Shown here: positions 1-9,034 of the stretch, piece by piece
How positions within the stretch are numbered: position 1 is the first letter of the stretch
Layout: each line of letters begins with the position of its first letter
NCBI GenBank assembly: GCA_964387285.1
Contig: CAYLWO010000013.1
Location: forward strand, 42,305-106,304
Source: Anaerohabitans sp964387285
Lineage (GTDB): Bacteria > Zhuqueibacterota > Zhuqueibacteria > Residuimicrobiales > Residuimicrobiaceae
Length of the DNA: 64,000 bases
Direction: 5' to 3'
Made by a program: the position numbers and the translations under genes
The notes under the pieces: model-generated
The model's input: only the letters and a program-made list of their open reading frames with translations
Told to the model about the DNA's origin: nothing
Databases searched by the model: none

Positions 1-884
1 GCATAGAACCAAATAGCCAGTAAGAGCAGAAAAGTGCGCTGCCAGGGATTCACAGGCAATTTTTTCAAAAAGAAGAACAGCGCGGCAATAATAAATCCCA
101 CATGCATGCCCGAAACCGCCAATACGTGAATCACACCTACATCGCGAAAATCCTGCTCAATCTCCTCATCCATTTCTGAGCGGTCGCCGATCAATAAACC
201 GTACAACAATGCTGCGCCGGATTCACTCATATTGTCAAAGAGCAAACGCTGCACATGGCGTCGCAAAGGCATAAAGATGTTCTGTTCGAGACATTCACCC
301 TCGTTGGTCGCAATGAGCAGCGGCGCGACATCGGTAACACGCAGCACGGCATGAATATCCCGGCTGGCCAGATATTGTCGAAAATTAAAATCTCCGGGAT
401 TTCGTTCCGCCGGCGGTTGCCGCAACTGTCCCTTTAACATCAGACGGTTGCCATATGCTATCGTCAGCGAGGTATCATAGAGCTGTATATAGATCAGGCC
501 GCAGGCAGGTTTCACGTGTTGCTTCTGCCATATGGAATCGACACGAATTACAAAAGTCTGACGCTCCATTCTCCGTTGCACGGAATTTACAACCAGCCCT
601 TCGACAGCGACCGGATCCGGCGACAGATGCAATCGGATATCACCGGCAGCCAGATGCGTGTCCAGGTTGATGTGCAATACCGCAATAAGAAAAATCAGCA
701 TTGTTGCAGAAATGCCAAAGAACAATGGTTCTGACCTGACATGATTCCATAACGCCAGAACCAAAGCGAGGCCGGCCAGGAGTATAAGCCAGGCAGTATT
801 GATGGACACATGTGGACCGGCAACAATTCCACAGCAAAATGGAATCAGTAATTTAAGTGCCGGTTGACTGCGGATCGGATTCAT
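1..884 (-). CDS. comEC: ComEC/Rec2 DNA-uptake channel protein (partial, C-terminus outside window)
   Basis: Inner-membrane channel protein for DNA uptake in natural transformation. Translating the minus strand from an ATG at 884 gives about 294 residues with no stop before the window edge. The N-terminus has two or three hydrophobic segments, followed by a DUF4131-type OB-like domain with the family motif NPGDFNFRQYL, then the start of the Competence domain with GDRSEMDEE and HVLAVSGMHVGF. These match ComEC closely. The ATG lies inside the 3' end of coaE (32-base overlap) and is preceded by an A-rich AAAGG-like ribosome site, so translation is probably coupled. The metallo-beta-lactamase domain usual at the C-terminus cannot be seen. 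Whether the organism is transformable cannot be judged from this gene alone. Confidence 0.93.
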   Translation of the reverse strand, partial: MNPIRSQPALKLLIPFCCGIVAGPHVSINTAWLILLAGLALVLALWNHVRSEPLFFGISATMLIFLIAVLHINLDTHLAAGDIRLHLSPDPVAVEGLVVNSVQRRMERQTFVIRVDSIWQKQHVKPACGLIYIQLYDTSLTIAYGNRLMLKGQLRQPPAERNPGDFNFRQYLASRDIHAVLRVTDVAPLLIATNEGECLEQNIFMPLRRHVQRLLFDNMSESGAALLYGLLIGDRSEMDEEIEQDFRDVGVIHVLAVSGMHVGFIIAALFFFLKKLPVNPWQRTFLLLLAIWFY

Positions 885-1536
885 ATTTTTTTGCACGGCC
901 TTTTTTTCGTTCTGCAGCTGCCAGCAATTTATCATGAACCAGATATACGCTTTTTTTCAAAGCAGTCAGATCTTTACCATTATGAATTACGAAATCTGCT
1001 CTCGATTCCTTGTATTCCGCAGGCAGTTGCGCCTGCAAGCGTGCCGTGGCCTGTTGACGGGACATGCCGTCGCGCCGGACCGCTCGTTGCACACAAACTT
1101 GCGACGGTGCGGTCACCGTCACCACCAAATCCATTTGCCGATGCAAATCCAGTTCAAACAACAGCGCCGCATCCACGATGACATAGGGGGTGATAAGAGT
1201 CGCCTGATCTACGCTGTGCATGGCGGTTGCCACCATCGCCAGCATGGCCGGGTGGACAATATCATTAAGAGTTTTGCGCGCCTGTTCATCGCGGAAAACA
1301 AGGCGCCCCAGCTTTTTTCGTCGCAACAAACCCTGTGCGTTAAAATAGTCGGCGCCGAATGCATCCTGCAGTGCAAGGAGCACGGGTTTTGTTTCCGTGG
1401 CTGCACGTCCTGCTTGGTCTACATCGATAACGACGATGCCGAATTTTTTGTGCAAAATGTTTGATACCGTGGTCTTGCCGGCAGCAAATCCGCCGGTCAA
1501 TCCGACAAACAGTCTATTTCTTCGCTCAACGGACAA
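853..1536 (-). CDS. coaE: Dephospho-CoA kinase
   Basis: Phosphorylates the 3'-OH of dephospho-CoA with ATP, the last step of coenzyme A synthesis, in the cytoplasm. The 227-residue product is near the family's usual length of about 200. It has the P-loop GGFAAGKT (residues 15-22) and the family pattern VIDVDQAGRAAT just after it. The distal part carries the LID-like segment with VQRAVRRDGMSRQQA. The basic C-terminal tail is longer than usual. It overlaps the end of the upstream protease gene by 11 bases and its own 3' end contains the comEC start, so it sits in a tightly packed minus-strand run. Confidence 0.95.
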   Translation of the reverse strand: MSVERRNRLFVGLTGGFAAGKTTVSNILHKKFGIVVIDVDQAGRAATETKPVLLALQDAFGADYFNAQGLLRRKKLGRLVFRDEQARKTLNDIVHPAMLAMVATAMHSVDQATLITPYVIVDAALLFELDLHRQMDLVVTVTAPSQVCVQRAVRRDGMSRQQATARLQAQLPAEYKESRADFVIHNGKDLTALKKSVYLVHDKLLAAAERKKGRAKKYESDPQSTGT

Positions 1537-4500
1537 TGGCCAACTTGCCCCATTTTGTCTCTTTGGAATTGCTCACCCGATAGATATAAATGCCAGAAGC
1601 CAGTTCCCGACCCTGTTCATCGCGTCCATCCCAGAGCAGGCCGCCGTCGCCGTTGGTCTCATTCAGGATGCGCAAGGTCTTGCCGTCCAGCGTGAATATT
1701 CTTATTTGCGCTTCCATGGTCAAATTCGCAAATGTAATGCCATCGGTATCAAGACCCTGGCGATACGGATTGGGATAGGTGTAGACATCATCGAGATTGA
1801 ATTTTGAAAATACCAATTGCACGGCATCGCCGCGGCCTTTCTGGATCGCGATGCCTGTAGCGCTTTTAATGTCATGAACGCGTATTAAATATTTTTTCCC
1901 CAGGGCGCCGAGGTTGACGCTACTGGTTAACACCAACTGCACCTGATCGCTGCGGCCGTTGACGAGTTGGACGGCGCTCGCCTGCATACCGTCACCGAGA
2001 TCATAATGGGAAAGGTCAAGCAGATCGTCGGCCTGCATGGGTTCGCTAAAAGTCAGCAGCACGTTGTTTTGCTGCAGTAATACCGCCTCCGCTAAAAACG
2101 GCGCCGGTTTGGGAAAAACAACCTGAAAGCTTACTGTCTGTCCGGCACCGTCCATGGGTGTGCCGTCCAGGTCGGTCAAGCCTTGCACCGTGACCGTAAA
2201 GGTCCCTTCTTTGCTAAAGCTTTTGCTGAGAGAAAGAACCATCTCCTGACCGCTTTTGTCATAGGCACATGAAGACGGTCGGCCCAGGTCAGAGTCAAAG
2301 AGATAGTGCGTCGGATCCTTGGCTGTACTGGACAACGGCTCGCTGAAAAATAAACGCACGGCCCGCTCGGTTTCGCAACGGGCAGCGAGAAGCACGGGCT
2401 TGGCCCCTGGTCTGGCCATATACCTGGCCGAACGAATGCTTTGTGCAGGTGATTTTTCATAATCCAGGCAGTCGATCTCATACCAATAAGCCTGCCCGGT
2501 TTGCAACAGAGTGTCGATGACATTCGAAACCGTGACGGATTGGGTCAAGGAAAGATTGTTTTCATCTGTGCCGCGATAAATGCGATATTCGTCAGCTCCC
2601 GGTACAGCATACCAGGATAAAGAAATAGATCGTTCATCCAGAGGATGCACAACAATGCCCACCGGGACCGGCGGCGCTGTGGATTCTCCCACCTGGCGCC
2701 AGGGATGGGAGGTTTTGCCGTTGCTGATCCAGAATTCTTTGCGGCCGTCATGATTGGAATCGATGACAATGCCGCCCTCGCTCTGAATCGGGTCGGCATG
2801 AAAAGAGGCCTGATAGGAACCGTTGCCATCCAGTTCAACAATATAGAAATCAGGATAAACCGTAATCAGCGCCTCATCGCGACCATCGTGATCCACATCG
2901 CCGCTGACAACGCCGCAGGGAAACTCTTTGGTGCTTTCGTAGCCGAAGAAACGCCATTCGGCCTTAACCGCATAGCTGTTGTTGCCGGAGGTGTCAAAGA
3001 GGCGATAACACCAATGACGCGCGTCATAATTGTGTTCGCTGTTGAGCGTGGGATCCGAATGACTGCCGACGATAAATTCCTGCAAGCCGTCCCCGTCAAA
3101 ATCGCCGGCAGCACTCCAGGAGATGGCGTCCAAAAGCGGCATGCGATGTTGCCAGGCGACGACAAAACCAGAGGGGCTGCGTTCGTACATCACCAAATCG
3201 CCGTCGCTGTCGCCGAACAGAATTTCCATGCGGCCGTCACCGTCAAAATCGGCAGCCAGGCAATGAGGAACCCCGTTGTTATTTTCACCACTGGTGGGAT
3301 TGGGCAATTCAGCCAGCACGGTATAGAGCGTATCGGATTGCCACTTCCAGATTTGCCACTCATCGATAAAAGGTTTCTTCCGGTTATCCTGTACGCGAAT
3401 GAGCAGTTCATCCTTTTCATCGCCGTCCACATCAACCAGGGAGCCGCCCCAGTACTGCAGCGTACCGCTGCCCAACCAGCTCTTAATCGGCGTCAAATTG
3501 ATGTTGTCCAAAGCAAGGTGATCGCCCGATTTCAACTGGGCAGCGTCGCCCGTTGTCTGGTTTTCATAAAGCCAGGTAGATACGCCATAACCAACCAGCA
3601 ATTCTGTTTTTTTATTGCCGTTGCTGTCGCCGATATCGCGCGGCACCAGAGAACCGGGTATGGCGGCGACCATTTTATATTCTGTGCCGGCGTATTCCCA
3701 GAGTTGGATGGAACTGCCTCCGGTCTTGGTGAATGCGCCAATGACGAGTTCCGGAATTTTGTTCTGATTGTAATCGACCTGTGCATTTAACAGATAGCCG
3801 GCAGGAATGGAAAAATCCATCGGCGTATACTGCATCCGATCCACGGGCGGCAAGGAAAGATCGACGGCATACAGTCGGCCGGCATTGTCATCCACGGTGG
3901 TCAGACCGGCGCCGTTGCGCGCCAAAATTTTCAGTTCGATTTTTCCTTCCGCCCTTTCCTGGGTAAAATTGAGTCTCGGTTCAGTCGTTCGATAGGACAA
4001 GGGGATTTCCCGGAAAGGTTCATTAATGCCGGCCGAGCGATAAAAGACCACCCCTTCAGCAAGATCGTCGGTTTCATACTCTATCAACACCGAATGTCGG
4101 TCACCGTCCAACATCGGCAACAGCGCAACGTTGCTGATTTTCGGCGGTGTGCGATCGATGAGCACGCGCACCATCGATTCCTGCGAGGAACCATCATCGT
4201 TTTTGACCACCAAACGCACCGTGTAGGAACTGTCTGCCGTCGGCAGGGTTTCCCAGGTTGCCAACAGACCTTCTATCACCGGTCGCGTCTGATCCAAAAG
4301 AATAGGAGACCACTTTCCCGGATTGTGACCCAAACCATAATACAGGCTGTAAGAAGTAAAAGTCGATGTCCAGGCGCTGCCTCTGATTGAAATAGGCCCT
4401 TTGCTGAATCCATCGTCAAGCCAGGGCGAAGTGATCTGCACATTCGCCTGTGCTTGAGATGCCAAAGCGGCATACACATCCAATCGGCCGGCGCCGTAAT

Positions 4501-5848
4501 AGGGGTCCCATCCCTTCTCGCCCAAATCTTGTGCCGTAGCGGTGAGAATATTACGAACCACCACAGGCGTCAGATCGGCATTCTGACTTAACAACAAGGC
4601 CGCAGCTGCGGAAACATGAGGCGCGGCGAACGAGGTGCCCTGCCCCAACGAATCATAACGCGCATTTAAAGATGTTGAGAGAATCCCCTGACCCGGCGCA
4701 ATCAGGTCTATGGTAGAACCGTAATTCGTAAAACTGGAAGCGTAATGATCCTCAGAGTTTGATGCGCCGACAGATATCACCGGTTCAAATCCGGAAGGAT
4801 AATGTATGATATCGGATCGGGAGTTGCCGGCAGAAGCGACCAGGACCACGTTTTGCGCCGCTGCATAACGAATTACGTCATCCAGCAGACGTGTGACAAA
4901 GGTATCGCCCCAGCTCATATTAATCACGGCCGCTTTGCATACCACCGCATAAAGTATGGCGGAAGCGACATCATCCTCTTCGCCATAGCCGTTGGCATTC
5001 ATGGCGCGCAGATTCAGCAGGCGGCAACCATAGGCGAGACCGGCCATGCCGAGACTGTTGTTAGCCGTGGCGCCGATAATTCCAGCGACAAAAGTGCCAT
5101 GCCCCATTTCATCCATAGGATCGTTATCACGATCCAAATAGTCTCCGCCACTGGGATAGTTGGGTGCGTCCGTAAAATCCCAACCAGCCACATCGTCGAT
5201 GAATCCGTTGTTATCATCATCCATGCCGTTCCTATCCGATTCATCGACCTGGTTATTTTTGTTCAGATCTTCACCGGGATTGATCCAGATATTGTTCACC
5301 AAATCCGGATGCGTGTAATCGATGCCCGAGTCAATGACCGCTACCAGTACATCACTGCGACCGCTTTCCAACTCCCAGGCCTTCATCGCCTGAATTTTTG
5401 TCAGAGCCCATTGGGATTTGAGCAAAGGATCGTTGGGCGCTTGATGAAGGTGAAAAACACGATTAGGTTGTGCCACCTCTATCTGTTCGAGACCGGTCAG
5501 GGATTGCATCATTCTTTCCGTGGCCACGGTATCCGCTACGATAATTTTCACCCAACGAAAAACAGGATCAATGGCACTTGCCTTTTTCAATGCAGAAGAA
5601 AAGGCAACTGTCGGCATCAGCTTTTCAATCCTTAGCGCACCATACTCATGGAGAACTGCATCGACAGCAGCTATTCCGGTCGAATTTTGCCCGATTGCAA
5701 CGCTTTTTAACAAAGGTTGCGGCATATCGCTTAATCGTACAAGAATCGTTTTTTCTGCTGCCAGGACAATGTCCACGCCACGCCCCATAAACAACAAAAA
5801 AATAAAGAGAATATACACTATTTCCCGAACGCATCCACTCCACTTCAT
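1526..5848 (-). CDS. Secreted subtilisin-like (S8) protease with VCBS-like repeats, Fn3 and C-terminal FlgD/sorting-like domain
   Basis: Large exported serine protease of 1440 residues. A signal peptide covers about residues 1-31. The catalytic triad is visible as Asp173 (AVIDSGIDYTHPD), His250 (GHGTFVAG) and Ser406 (GTSFAAPHV), with the oxyanion Asn in SAGNS. Asp-rich loops between Asp and His (residues 194-218) look like calcium sites. The middle has FG-GAP/VCBS-like repeats (for example DVDGDEKDELL, DFDGDGRMEILFGD), then a fibronectin type III domain (WYAVPGADEYRIYRG). The last 80 residues (YPNPYRQG ... LWDGRDEQGRELASGIYIY) form a FlgD-Ig/type-A sorting-like domain common in FCB-group secreted proteins. 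Surface anchoring or type IX secretion is inferred from that domain only; no T9SS gene is seen here. Confidence 0.92.
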   Translation of the reverse strand: MKWSGCVREIVYILFIFLLFMGRGVDIVLAAEKTILVRLSDMPQPLLKSVAIGQNSTGIAAVDAVLHEYGALRIEKLMPTVAFSSALKKASAIDPVFRWVKIIVADTVATERMMQSLTGLEQIEVAQPNRVFHLHQAPNDPLLKSQWALTKIQAMKAWELESGRSDVLVAVIDSGIDYTHPDLVNNIWINPGEDLNKNNQVDESDRNGMDDDNNGFIDDVAGWDFTDAPNYPSGGDYLDRDNDPMDEMGHGTFVAGIIGATANNSLGMAGLAYGCRLLNLRAMNANGYGEEDDVASAILYAVVCKAAVINMSWGDTFVTRLLDDVIRYAAAQNVVLVASAGNSRSDIIHYPSGFEPVISVGASNSEDHYASSFTNYGSTIDLIAPGQGILSTSLNARYDSLGQGTSFAAPHVSAAAALLLSQNADLTPVVVRNILTATAQDLGEKGWDPYYGAGRLDVYAALASQAQANVQITSPWLDDGFSKGPISIRGSAWTSTFTSYSLYYGLGHNPGKWSPILLDQTRPVIEGLLATWETLPTADSSYTVRLVVKNDDGSSQESMVRVLIDRTPPKISNVALLPMLDGDRHSVLIEYETDDLAEGVVFYRSAGINEPFREIPLSYRTTEPRLNFTQERAEGKIELKILARNGAGLTTVDDNAGRLYAVDLSLPPVDRMQYTPMDFSIPAGYLLNAQVDYNQNKIPELVIGAFTKTGGSSIQLWEYAGTEYKMVAAIPGSLVPRDIGDSNGNKKTELLVGYGVSTWLYENQTTGDAAQLKSGDHLALDNINLTPIKSWLGSGTLQYWGGSLVDVDGDEKDELLIRVQDNRKKPFIDEWQIWKWQSDTLYTVLAELPNPTSGENNNGVPHCLAADFDGDGRMEILFGDSDGDLVMYERSPSGFVVAWQHRMPLLDAISWSAAGDFDGDGLQEFIVGSHSDPTLNSEHNYDARHWCYRLFDTSGNNSYAVKAEWRFFGYESTKEFPCGVVSGDVDHDGRDEALITVYPDFYIVELDGNGSYQASFHADPIQSEGGIVIDSNHDGRKEFWISNGKTSHPWRQVGESTAPPVPVGIVVHPLDERSISLSWYAVPGADEYRIYRGTDENNLSLTQSVTVSNVIDTLLQTGQAYWYEIDCLDYEKSPAQSIRSARYMARPGAKPVLLAARCETERAVRLFFSEPLSSTAKDPTHYLFDSDLGRPSSCAYDKSGQEMVLSLSKSFSKEGTFTVTVQGLTDLDGTPMDGAGQTVSFQVVFPKPAPFLAEAVLLQQNNVLLTFSEPMQADDLLDLSHYDLGDGMQASAVQLVNGRSDQVQLVLTSSVNLGALGKKYLIRVHDIKSATGIAIQKGRGDAVQLVFSKFNLDDVYTYPNPYRQGLDTDGITFANLTMEAQIRIFTLDGKTLRILNETNGDGGLLWDGRDEQGRELASGIYIYRVSNSKETKWGKLAIVR

Positions 5849-5907
5849 CCGACCGATCCTTTGTATCCTTGTAATGGTTAATTTTATTAATGTTACTGTT
5901 TAAACGG

Positions 5908-6807
5908 CTATTCAGCTGCTTTAGCCAGTAAAAGACGCGGCAGCAGAATGATCAGCAGCAATAATGTTACAACTAGTATGCCAAACTTGTGTGCAACTGT
6001 GTCCTTTTTATATTTGGCCAGGTAGGCGACAAAGGAACGATGGGAGGACACAATCATCTCTTGACGGCGCCGGCGAACACTGGCGCCCTTGGCGTGCAGC
6101 ACAAAAACATCGCTGCAGAAACGAATTTTCCAACCTTTATCGATCACGCGCCGGCAAAAATCAACGTCGCTGAAAAACATAAAGAAACGTTCGTCCAGCA
6201 AACCGATTTGCTGAATGACTTCTCGCCTGATCAATTGGAATGCGCCCATCGGTTGTTCCACATCTCGGGAGGAGCCATGATCGAAATCAGCCATTTTCCA
6301 ACCATGTTTTAAACCCGGTATACGGCGGGAAAGTTTCGCAGGAATCCAATCAAAAAATACATCGCGCAGCCTGGGGAAACGGCGACAGGAGGACTGAACG
6401 CTGTTGTTGGGAAAGCGCATTTGCGGAGCGATCAGGCCGATATCCGGAAAACGCTGCAATTCGGCCAATAAAACCGTCATGACATTCTGTGGCATCTGAA
6501 TGTCAGGATTGAGCAGCAATAAATATTCACACTCGCCGGCCATACGGATTCCCTGATTGATGGCAGCGGTATAACCCAAATTGCTTTCATTGAACCAGAG
6601 ATGCATATCTGAGGTTTTGGCCGCCTGAGAGGTCAAAAACTCGTGACTGCCGTCGGTACTATGGTTGTCAATAACGTAAAAACGGCACGGATAGTCTTGT
6701 AAGGCGGTTCGCCAGGAAGTCAAGTTTTCACGCAGGTCTTGCAAGCTGTTGTAGGCAACAACAATGACCGCAATGCGGCAAGGGTGGATTGTTGGTTTTT
6801 CAGTCAC
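5908..6807 (-). CDS. Family 2 glycosyltransferase (rhamnosyltransferase-like)
   Basis: Transfers a sugar from a nucleotide donor, probably to a surface polysaccharide or lipid. The GT-A fold is recognisable from AVIVVAYNS at the start, YVIDNHSTDGS, NLGYTAAINQGI and the acceptor region LDERFFMFFSDVDFCRRV. A hydrophobic C-terminal segment (GILVVTLLLLIILLPRLLL) suggests membrane association. The open frame continues upstream to 6864, with an ATG at 6849, but those codons lie in a likely terminator hairpin of the preceding gene. I therefore prefer the GTG at 6807, without a clear ribosome site. Donor and acceptor cannot be told from sequence. Confidence 0.85.
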   Translation of the reverse strand: MTEKPTIHPCRIAVIVVAYNSLQDLRENLTSWRTALQDYPCRFYVIDNHSTDGSHEFLTSQAAKTSDMHLWFNESNLGYTAAINQGIRMAGECEYLLLLNPDIQMPQNVMTVLLAELQRFPDIGLIAPQMRFPNNSVQSSCRRFPRLRDVFFDWIPAKLSRRIPGLKHGWKMADFDHGSSRDVEQPMGAFQLIRREVIQQIGLLDERFFMFFSDVDFCRRVIDKGWKIRFCSDVFVLHAKGASVRRRRQEMIVSSHRSFVAYLAKYKKDTVAHKFGILVVTLLLLIILLPRLLLAKAAE

Positions 6808-6834
6808 AGTGACAGATCCGTACTGACCATATGG

Positions 6835-6868
6835 TATAAAAAAACCCATGTGCGTAAGCAACACGGGT
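6835..6868 (-). terminator. Rho-independent terminator downstream of the TPR gene
   Basis: On the minus strand a hairpin with arms ACCCGTGT and ACATGGGT (one mismatch, loop about nine) is followed directly by seven T residues. It lies 46 bases past the stop of the TPR gene and argues that the glycosyltransferase gene starts downstream of it. Confidence 0.6.
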
Positions 6869-6913
6869 ATAGGGCTTAACCTGGACGCCGGGAATGTTCA
6901 GCCTTTGTCCAAT

Positions 6914-8326
6914 TCAGGAATGCTCTTCCTGATTTTTTTTCTTGAGATAATCCAGTTTGGTTTTGTACCACTCATTTTCCGGATTTTTCTTGAGCAACAG
7001 TTCGAATACGCTGATGGCTTTGGCGTATTGTCCTTGCGCTGCGTAAATTTCACCCAAAGTGGGTGTGACAAATTTCTCCTTCGGTTTTTCCGCCCGGCTC
7101 TTTGCATTAATGGGCGTTTCCGAATCATCGCCTAAAAAATCAGAGAACGATTCTTCGGACTGCTCAAAGGCAACCGGCTCCGCATCGGTCTGTAATAACT
7201 CTGCATCGAAGGATATCTCATCCTCCGTATCCCCCATTTCGTCCAAAGTGGAAAGAAAAGAACTGAAATCTTTTTCTTCCGATTCGAACGGTTTGAGATC
7301 ATCCATTTTTAATGCAAACGGATCTCGGGATTCAGCAATCTCCTGGACCGGTGTTGATGTTTTTTCCTGAGCAGTGTTTTTTTTCGACGCCGGTTCCGGC
7401 GTCGGATTCACCGCCGGTGGAACGGGGGCTGTTTGTTTACGCTCTTCTTTAAAGAATTGGTCCGTCAAACGATCCGCAGGCGTCGACTTGGGCGGCGGCA
7501 ACACCGGTTCCGGTTTTGCTGCCACCGGTGCAGAAGCCGGCCGCAAGGGTTGCTCTACCCTGCCGGCTCTTTCGATGATGGTGCGCGTCTCGTTTTCCGC
7601 TTGTTCTTCTTCAACCATGCGTGGGCTGAAGAGATCGTCCAATATTTCTGAAAAGCGCGCCTCTTCCTTTTCAAAATCATCGGTAGGAAGATCGCTCAAG
7701 AGGTCTTCCTCAATCTCTGGCGAAGGCGTGAGCGTTGCCGGCGGTATGGTCGGCGGCGGCGTGATCGGTTCTTCATAGAGTTCTTCAGAAATGTTCAACG
7801 AATCTATGGGATAATCGCCCATGATGGAATCCATATCCAGGAGATCAGCTTTCGCGTCCGTTTGGGTCGTCACCGGCGCCAGCGTCGGTTGCTTGGGCGG
7901 CGGCGCAACAGGTTTGACTTGTTTAACCTCTTCGATGTTAGCCTCTTCCAAGAGCGGAAAGAGCGGATCGATTTCATGTATCTTGCGTAAACTGGAGTGG
8001 CTCGACTGGGTCCAGCCGATTTCAGCCATTAAATCACTGTATAATTTATGCGCTTTAAGAAAAGAGGGCTCTAAACTGATAACGCGTTTTAATCGGCGTT
8101 CCGCCTCATCGTATTGTTTTCGGGCAAAAAAACATTTTGCCAGCACATAATAGGCACTGGAATAATTTGGGTGATGGCGCAGACCGTTTTGACATATATC
8201 GATTGCTTTTTCGATCTCTTGTAAGGATAAATATCGATCTGCCAGGCGGGCAAAAAGCATAGATGACGGATTGTGTAAAAGATGTTCGTTCAGTTTTCTG
8301 ATATCTGTCTTGTATGTTTCTTGCAT
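6914..8326 (-). CDS. TPR-repeat protein with long acidic/proline-rich linker
   Basis: A 470-residue cytoplasmic protein of unknown role. Residues 1-125 hold three or four tetratricopeptide repeats (ARLADRYLSLQEIEKAIDIC; AYYVLAKCFFARKQYDEAERR). Residues about 130-400 are low-complexity, rich in Pro, Glu, Asp, Thr and Ala. The C-terminus has one more TPR (TLGEIYAAQGQYAKAISVFE). No signal peptide or catalytic motif is seen. Such architecture usually scaffolds protein-protein contacts, but no partner is indicated. The start follows a GGAGAA ribosome site (TGAGGAGAATAAATA-ATG). A 215-base gap separates it from lptE upstream, so it probably has its own promoter. Confidence 0.85.
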   Translation of the reverse strand: MQETYKTDIRKLNEHLLHNPSSMLFARLADRYLSLQEIEKAIDICQNGLRHHPNYSSAYYVLAKCFFARKQYDEAERRLKRVISLEPSFLKAHKLYSDLMAEIGWTQSSHSSLRKIHEIDPLFPLLEEANIEEVKQVKPVAPPPKQPTLAPVTTQTDAKADLLDMDSIMGDYPIDSLNISEELYEEPITPPPTIPPATLTPSPEIEEDLLSDLPTDDFEKEEARFSEILDDLFSPRMVEEEQAENETRTIIERAGRVEQPLRPASAPVAAKPEPVLPPPKSTPADRLTDQFFKEERKQTAPVPPAVNPTPEPASKKNTAQEKTSTPVQEIAESRDPFALKMDDLKPFESEEKDFSSFLSTLDEMGDTEDEISFDAELLQTDAEPVAFEQSEESFSDFLGDDSETPINAKSRAEKPKEKFVTPTLGEIYAAQGQYAKAISVFELLLKKNPENEWYKTKLDYLKKKNQEEHS

Positions 8327-8459
8327 TATTTATTCTCCTCACACACGACTGGCCCCGCGCTGCATGGTGCTCAAGCCTGACCGTAAAGACGGCGCTTGTT
8401 GAAGTTTTATCTTTGGTCGAGTTGGAACTGCGCTTTTACTATTTTTTTACCTAATTTCT

Positions 8460-8478
8460 ACCGGCAAGAGTAGCCGGT
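8460..8478. other. Hairpin in the gap between lptE and the TPR gene
   Basis: ACCGGC and GCCGGT form a perfect 6-bp stem with a 7-base loop. No T-run follows on either strand, so it does not look like an intrinsic terminator. It may be part of the 5' leader of the TPR gene. The rest of the gap (8327-8541) is AT-rich with no gene seen. Confidence 0.35.
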
Positions 8479-8541
8479 TGCGGACACTCTATATAAAATA
8501 ATAAATTATTTTAAACAAAACCACTACTTTTACATATTTTT

Positions 8542-9033
8542 TTACCAGCCGGCGACCGTCTTGTTCAGGATTTCCTGACCGATCTTGATCAGAGCTTCAC
8601 TAATGCCGTCTTTGCGGCTATCCGGCCCGACCTGAGGGTCATAGCTGCCCCATTGGGTAATGCGCTCTTCCCACATTTTCTGATGCTTGACCTGATCCGT
8701 GCATTTGACCTGCACCGTAACATACACCTTAAAGTCTTCGACTTCTTCATTGGCATCAAAAGCGCCGGCGCGGTCTTCCAGACTTAGGATGGCGCCCTCC
8801 ACCAATACATCCGCCGTATTGCGATCGCCGATTTTCAGGCTATTATCACTGGTAAATTCTTTGATGATCCGCTCCGTCAGATCATCAGCAATGGCGAATT
8901 CGGCCGTTCGATTGTCAAACAAAGGTACAGCCACGGTTTTTAAATGCGGCGGCAGAGAACCGGAAAAAGAGTACAAACCGCAACGTAAAAACAGAAAAAA
9001 AACCGAGCCGGCCAATATACCGAATTTTTTCAT
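8542..9033 (-). CDS. lptE: LPS-assembly lipoprotein LptE-like
   Basis: Outer-membrane lipoprotein that plugs LptD and helps insert lipopolysaccharide. The 163-residue product has a short hydrophobic signal ending at Cys18 followed by the family signature GLYSFSGSLPPHLKTVAVP and FDNRT, typical of LptE/RlpB in FCB phyla. The residue before the Cys is Arg, a poor lipobox, although Cys-Gly is kept. I choose the ATG at 9033, directly after the upstream stop (TAAGATG). An in-frame ATG at 9048 lies within the regulator's 3' end. Coupling to the sigma54 activator gene suggests co-transcription. Confidence 0.8.
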   Translation of the reverse strand: MKKFGILAGSVFFLFLRCGLYSFSGSLPPHLKTVAVPLFDNRTAEFAIADDLTERIIKEFTSDNSLKIGDRNTADVLVEGAILSLEDRAGAFDANEEVEDFKVYVTVQVKCTDQVKHQKMWEERITQWGSYDPQVGPDSRKDGISEALIKIGQEILNKTVAGW

Positions 9034-9034
9034 C

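Noticed and set aside
2645..3790. 381-codon plus-strand open frame
   Set aside because: It lies entirely antisense to the S8 protease gene, which has clear domains. The frame has no recognisable motif.
4802..5635. 277-codon plus-strand open frame
   Set aside because: Antisense to the catalytic domain of the S8 protease; a shadow frame.
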